From Scenedesmus sp. ARA3 (taxonomy: Eukaryota; Chlorophyta; Chlorophyceae; Sphaeropleales; Scenedesmaceae): a stretch of DNA of 64,000 nucleotides. The position numbers were made by a program, and so were the translations under genes. The stretch is taken from contig RWJK01001625.1 of the NCBI GenBank assembly GCA_004335835.1, positions 44,125 to 108,124 of the forward strand. Direction: 5' to 3'. The notes beneath the pieces were generated by a model, which saw only the letters and a program-made list of their open reading frames with translations, searched no databases and had not been told where the DNA came from. The first letter of the stretch is position 1. Each line of letters opens with the position of its first letter. Shown here piece after piece: positions 56,201 to 64,000 of this stretch.

Positions 56201-58085
56201 GTGGGCTTTTGTGTACAGACATCAACATACTTCCACATTTTTGCTGCTGCTGCTGCTGCTTGTTGTTGTTGACCCCCGCAGCTGTACAGCGCATGTTTTG
56301 CGTGGGGCGTGCACTGGGTGGTGGCGCGGCTGCTGCTCAAGGGGCTCAACGTGCCCAGCGTGCCCTGGGCGGAGCTGCTGGCATACACGGGATACCCCTT
56401 CGTGATGATCAGCATCACCACCGTGGCGGGCTTCCTGGCAGGTAATACAGCTGCATGTTATGAGACTGTATCTGGACTGTATCTGGTAGATTTCGAAATG
56501 TGCCAAGTTCTATGCGGCTGCTACTTACTTGCCACTGCTGTGGTGGCTGCTGGCCTACACGGGACCCCTTCGTGATGATTAGCATCACCACCGTGGCAGG
56601 CTTCCTGGCAGGTAATGCTAATGTACCTGGTAGGTTCCTGGGTATGTACTGGCATGTGCCACGGGTTCGTCCATTCCCGCGCAGTTTGCGCTGCGTTGGG
56701 GGTGATGCATGTCTGCCAAGTTTTGTGCGGCAAGCAGGGGTGGAGACTGAGGTGCTGGTTACACAAGACACCGCGTCGTGATGATCAGCATCACCACGAT
56801 CGCAGGCTTCCTGGCAGGTGTGTGTATTGTAGATGTTTAGGACTTGTAGAAGCGGGTGTTGGGGCTACTACTGTGTGGGCACTGACAGTAGCCTGGCCAA
56901 GTCTCTACGTGTGTGGGGGTGTTGGTGGGCTGTTCATTGCGGAAGCAACAGGTTCAATTGACATTGGCTTTCAACTACACAGATGCAAGTGGGGCTAATC
57001 TGCACTGGGTGTGCATTGCAGCCTGGCCATTGATTAGATGTCAGTGGTTGAAGCTGTGTTGCTGATGCTTTTGTCGTCTGCAAACGGCTCGCCACCAAGT
57101 TGGACAGTCACGCGCTGGTCGCGTACGGCAGCCCGGCCCTGGCCGTCTCAAAGCATGATGAGCTGCAACGACACTGCTACCCGCTGATTTTGATGTAATG
57201 CACGCTGGCAAGTGTTTCTACTATGCGCAGGTCGCGTACGGCAGCTGGCGATGCTATCAAGCCTGTGGGTGTATCAACAGCCTGGTCCCTACTCAAAAAT
57301 GGTTTCATACTGTTTCATTCGGCTGCAGGCAAGTGGGGCTACTACGCGCTGGGTGCGTACGGCAGCCTGGCCATGGCCATCTTCATGGTCAAGACCATGA
57401 AGCGAGTCATCTTCCAGGAGACGCGCACCTACGGTGGGTGGAGCTGGAGCAGTTTGTTAATACAAGCACACAGTGCAGAAACGGGGTGCGCAGAGGCACT
57501 TGTTGCAAACAGTGTGTGTGCGTGTGTGTGCGCGTGTGTGCGCGTGCGCGTGTGCGTGTGCGTGTGCGTGTGCGTGTGCGTGTGTCATCTTTCAGGAGTG
57601 CACGCTTCCTTGTGATGAGTAGAGCTGGGGGTTTTCATCTCCCTCCAGATACAGCTAGGTCTGCAGTGCGTAAAGCCAACTTGCCTCAGGAGCAGTGGGG
57701 ACAGCAGAGAGGCAGACACCCCTCTCTGTGTTTCTGCTTGCTGGGGCAGTGTGCTATTGCACATCAGACACATGAGCACACACTGCGCAAGGAAGGGGTC
57801 ACCAGACGGTGCGTGCGCAGCATCACAGGGTGCAGTTTCATGAGCTCCAAGCCTGTCATTGGCTCACAAGGCCGGGCATTGTCTCCATCGCGCAACACTC
57901 TCAAACCGTGTTATGGCGGTGGTTGTGTTGTTTACCAAACGCTAACTTTTCTGCTGTTGCTGCTGCTGCTGCTGCTGCCCTGGCTGTCTGCAGGCACTGA
58001 CATGCGCATGGCCAACTACCTGCTGCTGGCCCTGGCCATCTTTCAGTTCCCCTTCGCCTTCTGGCTGGCCTACCGGCCGGTGTGA
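53263..58085 (+). CDS. YIF1-family ER/Golgi membrane protein
   Basis: Yif1 works with Yip1 in ER-to-Golgi vesicle traffic and is a five-helix membrane protein. Exons 53263-53616, 53878-53959, 54361-54474, 54906-54976, 55594-55746, 56282-56441, 57329-57433 and 57994-58085 sum to 377 codons with stop. The first 120 residues are Pro/Gln/Tyr-rich (cytosolic). Then LGKWTYARM and RPPAVDVNAPDLFIPLMGL are the family signature, followed by helices in WAYALLSCTVLAFKH, FAWGVHWVVARLLLKGL, then LLAYTGYPFVMISITTVAGF, YYALGAYGSLAMAIFMV and NYLLLALAIFQFPFAFWLAY. The end YRPV* matches the family's short C-terminus. Intron 1 has a GC donor. Introns 4 to 6 hold echo copies of exons 5, 6 and 7. Confidence 0.92.
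55225..55530 (+). repeat. Two echoes of YIF1 exon 5 start
   Basis: A good copy (about 55443-55530) reads IAGGQRYRPPSVDVNAPDLF then IPLMGLW; against the true exon, through this segment, six codon differences are synonymous and one is not. A decayed copy is at about 55234-55310. Confidence 0.85.
55805..56215 (+). repeat. Four echoes of YIF1 exon 6 start
   Basis: Copies of LYSACFAWGVHWVV begin at about 55805 (degenerate), 55918, 56040 and 56165, each after a CCACAG or TGCAG acceptor, before the true exon at 56282. Donor-bearing copies of the same exon's end (PFVMISITTVAGFLAG) follow it at about 56567-56611 and 56776-56818. Confidence 0.85.
57511..57586 (+). repeat. (GT/GC)n microsatellite in YIF1 intron 7
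   Basis: An alternating GTGTGTGCGTGTG-type run of about 75 bases. Confidence 0.9.
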
Positions 58086-58809
58086 GCGTGGCGATCAAGC
58101 ATCAGCGCAGCTGCGTTTCCAACAGCAGCTGCGATCGCGTTGGCAGCAGATGGCACCCTGGGGGCAGCAAGTGGAGGGCATGCTGACCGGATTGCAGCAC
58201 TGACATGTCATCAGGGGCAGCGCTGTTCGGGATGATGGGTTTATTGGGTGTCATACAATTTGGCTCTTTGGCACGTGTGGCTGTGTGTGACAGTGGCTTG
58301 TAAACGCGTGATCGATTCCCTGGTTCAGGACTTGTGCCCTGCAGGCTGGTGGTACCAGTGGCGCCAGTGTGCATGGTACTGAGTATGCTGGTCAGCCCAG
58401 GCCGCAAATCTGCCTGCCTTTTTCTGCCTGCCCCTCATCTTAGAATACACCAAACTGGCAGCTGTTCCGACGGCCGCTACGCACATGCCATGTCGTACTG
58501 CCAAACTGCACGTGACCACGTGCACGTGTACGCCAGTGTACGCCACTGTCCGCCTGGTTACATGGTTTACCACATTGGCGTTAGCTGGCCCTTCTCAGCT
58601 GCGTGGCTCTTGACACCTCAGGTGTACGAGCTTTGTAATTTAATGGCGATAGCCGTAACGTTCCTGTCTGCGTGTTTTGCAGCATCTGGAAGCCGTCCTC
58701 TCTAAATCTGTAAGCAGCGATCGTGCAGGGGCCGTAACAAGCCGGCAGCGCACCTGCTCAAAACCATTTGTTTCATCCGGACCATCGCTGTGCTGTGCCA
58801 TCCGGTGTC
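58086..58809. other. Intergenic region after YIF1
   Basis: A TGTAA motif lies about 210 bases after the YIF1 stop (near 58296). Short palindromic CACGTGACCACGTGCACGTG is near 58510. No gene is seen. Confidence 0.45.
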
Positions 58810-58829
58810 ATGCAGCAATGTCAGCAGGT

Positions 58830-58866
<37 letters not shown>

Positions 58867-59438
58867 CTGCTGCCAGCAGCACGTTGTTTTGTCACACTGT
58901 TAGCACTGCAAGGCAGAACTTTCTGAGGTATTCAACGCAACCGCGAAGTTCATGCCAATGAGCATGCAAGCTCTGCATGACTGCTTGCGATGCATGTTGC
59001 TGCATAGCGTGCCCTGACCTACCTCGTTGCTGCTGCTGCTTCTGCCTGTATCTGATGTGCACAACTGCAGGACGCAGCCTTGGCAACACTAGCAGTAGCA
59101 ATCCAGCAGCCAGCCTTTATCAGGCACCCCAGTGTCCTGTGTAGAGCAGCCAGCACATGCAAGACATTGCGGCAGGCGGTGCAGCAGTGCAGCGGCTGCC
59201 ACATGGCAGTGGTGCTTTCCCCAAATAGGCCACTGTCACGCCTGCGCGGCTTTGTGCAGTGGCTGCGGAAGCATGCCGTTCTTGTCAATAGCCTCTGCAT
59301 GCTGGCAGAGGATCCAGATAAAGTGTGTTATGTTGAGGAGGAGTCGAGGGGCTATGTAGTTGAGTACCTACCATGGGACCGTCACTACGAGGCAGCGCTG
59401 CCGCTGCTGCTTGAAGCACTGCAGCAAGCAGCTCCGCA

Positions 59439-59474
<36 letters not shown>

Positions 59475-59991
59475 GTTTGTGCCAGGTGCAGGTACTGCAA
59501 AGCAGCAGCGGCGGCGGCAGCGACGGCAGCTGCTGCGGCAGCAGCAGCAGGGCCTGCGCTTGGAGAGCTTCAGCAGCAACTGGCGTGGCTCAAGAAAGCT
59601 GCTGGCTGCACTGCCAGCACACAGCCTGACACAGCTTCACCTGGATCTGGGATGGCCCAGAGGGCGGGAGGAAGGCTTTGGGGATGATGATGAGTATTAT
59701 TTATGTGGCGCAGATGCATCAGCCGCACTTGCGCGGCTGAGCAGGCTGCAGCAGCTGACGCTGGCAAACACGGACTACATGTGCCGTAATGCGGCGGACT
59801 GCCTAGCAGCCGTTTCTAAGCTGCGCCAGCTAACTTACCTAGACCTCACTGAGTGCTTAGACATTGAGCAGTGGAGGGGTCTGCGTGCAGACAGCGACTC
59901 GGAGCAGTGGATTATGCATGAAGATATGTCTGAGCAGTGGAGTGAGGATGGTGATGGGCCGCAGCAGTGGATTGACGACGATGACGGCGTG

Positions 59992-60050
<59 letters not shown>

Positions 60051-61122
60051 CAGAAGCGAGGATGAAGATGGGAGGCAGCAGTCAGTGCTTCCAGCACTGC
60101 TGCCTGGTCTGTCACGGCTGCGCGTGCTGCGCCTGCCAGTTGATGATACGTATGAAGACTGGCCACCCTTAGACTTCTCTCACATGAAGCAGCTGCAGGA
60201 GCTCATCAATGCAGATAGCTACCAAAACTGCAGCTGCTTTTCTGAGGTGCACTTTCCTGTGCAGCTTCAGCGGCTGCACTTTGGAGATATGTACTACCAG
60301 CATCAGCTTGACGCAGTGGGGCAGCTGCAGCAGCTACAGGGCCTGACATTCCTCTGCCGCTTAGGTGATAGCAGCAGGGGGCCGCCCCCGGACATGGTGC
60401 AGCTGCTGCAGCCGCTGATGCAGCTGTCAGCACTGCAGCAGCTGTCTCTTCACTTTGACCGCCCGAAGCTGGCAGCGGCAGCAGCAGCTGTGTGGCCGCA
60501 TCTGCCGCAGCTGCGGGAGCTTGCAGTGCGGCACCTGCATGAGCTGCGGTTCACTGAGAAGCTGTGGAACGTGTTCATATCTGGCTTGGCAGCAGCCACC
60601 AGCCTCACCAAACTTGAGCTGGAGGCAGCAGTAAAGCAGAGCTTGCGTTGCCCTGGTTACAGTGTGCCTAGTGCGCCTGTGGCTGCGTGTGGCACAGTGG
60701 CGGGCTTGACGAACCTGCGAGACCTGCACATCCGGCGTGAATCATGCCTGCTTTCTTGTGATGCGCTGGCGCTGACTGCGCTGACTAACCTCACTCGCTT
60801 GGTGCTGGATGATTTGGGCGCAGCTGTGGGAGATGAGGCAGCAGCAGCGATTGCGCGCAGCTGCCGGCAGCTGCGGCATCTAAACCTTGGCCGATGCAGC
60901 TTGCGCAGTGCAGCTTGTCTGGCTGAGATTGCCCATCTTAGACAGCTAACAGAGCTGCGCGTGGCGGAGAATTGTGGGATTACAACGCAGAGCCTAGTGC
61001 AGCTGACAGGGCTGACGCAGCTGCAGCGGCTGGAGTTGTGCTTGGGGTACCCGATGACGGGTAAGGAGGTGGGGGAGTTCTGGGCTTCCCTGGCCGTTTC
61101 AAACAACGCAAGTTGTGCTTAA
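58810..61122 (+). CDS. Leucine-rich-repeat protein, possibly F-box-like N-terminus
   Basis: The long open frame covers 59071-61122. It has no ATG at its start; a CTGCAG acceptor at 59070 implies an upstream exon. The best fit is a tiny exon 58810-58827 (MQQCQQ, phase 0, donor GTGAGC), giving 690 residues. The first 45 residues (IRHPSVLCRAASTCKTLRQA) resemble the second half of an F-box, but this is weak. Leucine-rich repeats follow: LSRLQQLTLANTDYM, then LRQLTYLDLTECLDI, LSRLRVLRLPV, LQRLHFGD, LTNLRDLHIRRES, LTNLTRLVLDDLG, RQLRHLNLGRCSL and LRQLTELRVAENCGIT. They are of the plant/algal cysteine-containing or mixed type. Ala tracts from GCA repeats interrupt at residues near 125-145 and 315-335. 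The substrate or partner is unknown. Confidence 0.75.
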
Positions 61123-61129
61123 AATTATG

Positions 61130-61138
61130 TATAAAAGG
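61130..61138 (+). promoter_or_regulatory. TATA box candidate
   Basis: TATAAAAGG lies eight bases after the stop of the LRR gene. It is a strong TATA match but I cannot identify the gene it would serve. Confidence 0.4.
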
Positions 61139-63135
61139 CCGGCGGCAACGGGCAGGGTGCTGTAGCAGCAGTGTTCATCATCATGTTACCCATAAAGCCA
61201 TAGCTTACTTTACATGGAAGGGTGTGCCCGGTGTAACCTGCATGCGATGTAATTTACAAGTTACGGTGTGCTGCAGGCTATGTTTAGGCGTGTGTGCGTT
61301 GATGCTGCTGTGTGGAGTGCTTGCCGGCTGCTCGTGGTGCCGAGGTGTGTTCCGAAGAAGCCGCTTCTGCTGTGTGGCGGCACCGCCAAGCCGCTCAACG
61401 CCATCCGCCCCGCGCCCCAATGGAGCAGCATTGTTGTCAGGCTATCTCATTTGACCCCTGCTGCTGTCAGCAGAGCAGCAGCAGTTGTTGAATGGCCAGG
61501 TGTGGTTGTCAGGAGCAGCTAGTAGGGTTTGCTGGCTGTAGGCATTCGACATGATGGGCTGTATTCAGATGTCTGCTGTGGCAGCAGTGATTTGTTTTTT
61601 GCAGCAGTGATGGACAGCTTCCTGCTGGGCTGCAGCAGCAGCAGCAGCGGCGGCGGCCATGGTTATCAACAGAAGGACCTCTGCATGCCTGCAGCGTGGT
61701 AGCAGCAAGCGCAACTGATGTGGGAGTGGATGGCGGCCTGGTGTTTATGCTGCAATCAGCAGCAGCTGCTGCTGCAAGCTCCAGCTGGTGCACTTGTGCG
61801 TGAGTGCATTGACTGTGTCAATTCGCCCTTTTGTTGCTGGGCCAGCTACTTGGCAACCAGCTACAGTGCACCAGCGGGCAGCTGAGTGGTTTTGGCTGAG
61901 TGTTTGGCGTGCCTGTTGCTGCAGAAGGGTGTGAATGTGTTTGTGCCCTTTCTGGCGGGCTGCGTGGCAAATGCAACCAGGTGTTTGCTCAATATGTGAG
62001 CTGTACAGCTTCAGCAGTAGCTACTACTATAGGTGCACGCCAGGCGCTGTTTGTGCGCGGCGGCAATGCAGGCTTTGAGCCCCGTCTATCAAAATTGCCA
62101 CTACAGTGCTGTTCCCACACCAGTCATTGGGAGGTAACATCTTTCCAGCATCAGCAGTTGCTGCATGCGCATGCGAAACACATGCCATGTGTTTGTACAG
62201 ATGATCTAATATGACAGTTTTAGGCATGGTAAATGCACAACTGAAAGCAGTGCTGGACCAGAAGCCCCCCTGCCCGCAGGCTTCTGGCCCTCCAAGATGA
62301 TCTATATGGTGTGCTATCGCTATGGCAGCCAGACCCGGGACGTGGCTACGTTGCAGCCATTAAGTACGTACAGAAATGCTGCTGTTCAGGTCACCTAAGC
62401 GGTGTCATACGTTTTGGGACGTCAGCAGCCCTGGCTGTGTCTGCAGTTGCGTGTACTACAAACTTGAGTAACTGCTTAGTCGTACTTCCAAGGACGACGG
62501 GGTTACAAGGCCTTGTATTCAGGAGTGCACACGAAAACTACGTTGCAACAAACGCTGGAAGGCTGAAAAGTGCACACCCCAAGGCTTGAAACATGCAGTA
62601 GTTGGTTGCAGCTCCCAGCTGGGATGACAGGGAGCAGACTTCACTGCAACCAACTACTGCATATTTCAATGCAATGCCTGCAGGCATTGCTGCAGCAGAG
62701 TCTTCCACTGAGTGCGAAATTCAATGGAGATCAGCTGATGTGGCTGGTTACCTGCATGAAATTTAGTTTCAGCTATTGCAGATGTGTTTCCTGCAACGCT
62801 TGTTATCTACCTGGTCGATTGTTGCATACGTTGGACGCGCCAACCGCATCTGAAAGCCAACCGACTTTTGCTCATAGCGTGCAACAGACCAGCAGTGCAA
62901 CAGCCAGTTTTATTTTGATCGCCAAACAATGCAGCCTGTGTGTGCGCCGCTGGAAATCGTCGGAGGATGTTATGACATTTGTCGAGACCATTTCCTGTAG
63001 GGCCTGACGCCTTGGAGGGACCTCGAGCCAATCGGCACCATCCAGCTCTGCATAAACTTGCTGAAAGTGTTTCAAAACAGGACGCTGTGACAGCCCACCT
63101 TCACAGAGGCCACACAGCACGGTGCAGCTGCAAGC
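61139..63135. other. Region without a recognisable gene
   Basis: TGTAA motifs at about 61230 and 61247 suit the 3' end of the LRR gene. Scattered frames (61268-61522 plus; 61900-62214 plus; a GFWPSKMIYMVCYRYGSQTR stretch near 62277-62340) show no known domain and could not be spliced together. A hairpin is at 62587-62668. The last 100 bases are similar to the region upstream of the BTB gene at 47964. Confidence 0.4.
62587..62668. repeat. Inverted repeat with 19-bp perfect arms
   Basis: Arms 62593-62611 (ATGCAGTAGTTGGTTGCAG) and 62644-62662 are perfectly complementary. They extend outward by about five to eight bases with one mismatch (TTGAAAC versus TTGAAAT). The 32-base interior contains a further CTCCC/GGGAG pairing. 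It could be a small foldback element or a small-RNA precursor. Confidence 0.85.
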
Positions 63136-64000
63136 ATGGTCCTCCCTGCCAAATACTTTCAACAAGAACGGGTTGGTAACGTGCGCGCCGATGTCGATCT
63201 GGTGATCAGGTGCCCGAAGCGGGGCTGTGAAGACCATCTGCCCCAGGCTAAGGATGCTGCTCCAGCTGCCAAGCGCACCAGGAAGGCAAGCAGCTCAGCA
63301 GCAGCAGCAGCAGAAGCATCAGCAGCAGAAGCATCAGCAGCAGAAGCATCAGCAGCTGCAGTTGGAGTGCAGGAGCTGGCGAGATTCCCTGCCCACAACT
63401 TTGTCTTGGATGAGAGCGAGTACTTCATGAGGCAGCAGGTGAGGCGGGGCGGTGCTGCTGCTGCAGTGTGCTGCACATGCATTGGCAGAGTGTTGTGCTG
63501 CCGCAGTTAGGCGGTCTGCAAGTGGATTTCGTGCATATCATTGCAGGAGTTGCACATTCAGCTGCCAGCTGGTGCAGTGCACCTGGCACACGGCTGGGTC
63601 AGATAGACCATAGCATCAGCAGCAGCATCAGCAAACACAGCATGGTTGAGCCAATGCACCACATCATCTGCGCCGGTTGTTTGTGGTCAGCAATGCACTC
63701 AACCCACAGTATGCGACCTGCTACCACCGGTGCGTTTTGTTCTGCTGTCCAACAGGCAGCATGCTGGCAACCAAATCCACAGCCTCCCACAACACCCAAT
63801 ACTACAGCACGCACCGGCAGCAGCAGCAGCAGAAGCAGAAACAGCAAGCGCAGCAGCAGCAGCAGCAGGGCGAATGATACGGGCTCCGAACGCCCCAAAG
63901 TATACTTGACCATTGAGTCTGCAGAGCAGCTGCCAGCAGCAAAGGCAGTCATTGCAGCAATGTATGAAAAGCCTGAGGCCATCAGCAGCCTGGAGCAGCA
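63136..64000 (+). CDS. BTB-domain protein, inverted paralog (3' end outside window)
   Basis: Exon 1, 63136-63438, encodes VRADVDLVIRCPKRG, then an Ala/Ser/Glu-rich insertion with three AEASA units, and RFPAHNFVLDESEYFMRQQ. It ends in phase 0 with a GTGAGG donor. A possible second exon starts at 63547 (ELHIQLPAG). A third (from about 63773) runs off the end and reads CWQPNPQPPTT, then RPKVYLTIESAEQLPAAKAV and EKPEAISSLEQ. It is the sister of the gene at 45945-47964 and lacks the one-base loss seen at that copy's exon-1 donor. In plants and animals such proteins are adaptors of CUL3 ubiquitin ligases; here that is inference. Confidence 0.7.

Noticed and set aside
57198..57615. Plus-strand ORFs over the YIF1 GT repeat
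   Set aside because: They read through introns and the GT microsatellite; the exon 57329-57433 alone carries the family sequence.

Overview
This is a nuclear DNA window from a eukaryote, most likely a chlorophyte green alga. That call rests on intron-rich genes with CTGCAG-type acceptors and GTGAG donors, on very dense in-frame CAG/GCA/AGC tracts that add poly-Gln/Ala/Ser to ordinary eukaryotic proteins, and on gene families whose closest recalled relatives are plant or algal (MOS4/SPF27, RRG-type DUF155, plant-type RTF2). There are no operons, prophages or CRISPR arrays. I cannot name the genus; a Sphaeropleales-like alga is a guess.

Layout. 1-4208 (-): FHA-domain protein with a huge Ala/Gln-rich tail, cut by the window start. 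4764-8094 (-): SPF27/BCAS2 spliceosome subunit. 8512-13269 (+): tRNA dimethylallyltransferase, with a 50-N assembly gap in a CAG tract. 14340-20678 (+): two tandem paralogs of an unrecognised multi-pass membrane protein. 21181-22140: weak candidate gene. 22585-24725 (-): RTF2. 25609-31363 (+): RRG/RMND1-type DUF155 protein. 31792-about 40.7 kb (-): catalytic subunit of Rab3GAP. 41145-45053 (-): two tandem secreted Cys-rich paralogs, the second truncated. 45945-47964 (-): frame-broken BTB/MATH-like gene, with a cleaner inverted paralog at 63136-64000 (+) that runs off the window. 49309-52452 (-): isochorismatase-like cysteine hydrolase. 53263-58085 (+): YIF1 Golgi/ER membrane protein. 58810-61122 (+): leucine-rich-repeat protein. 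Exon coordinates were derived by hand. In six genes (SPF27, RTF2, RRG, isochorismatase-like, YIF1, Cys-rich A) the chosen exons sum to an uninterrupted frame, which is strong internal support.

The genes are housekeeping genes with separate jobs (splicing, tRNA modification, replication-fork/splicing factor, organelle DUF155, Rab regulation, ER-Golgi traffic). I see no pathway cluster or defence system. The striking signal is structural. Almost every multi-exon gene has introns filled with one to seven diverged partial copies of the neighbouring exon edge, each carrying its splice site: acceptor-bearing copies lie upstream of the true exon and donor-bearing copies lie downstream. Where I aligned these 'exon-edge echoes' codon by codon, most differences are synonymous (about 62 synonymous to 17 non-synonymous over seven loci, counted by eye). 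Simple neutral tandem duplication does not predict that, and it is the main thing to check here.
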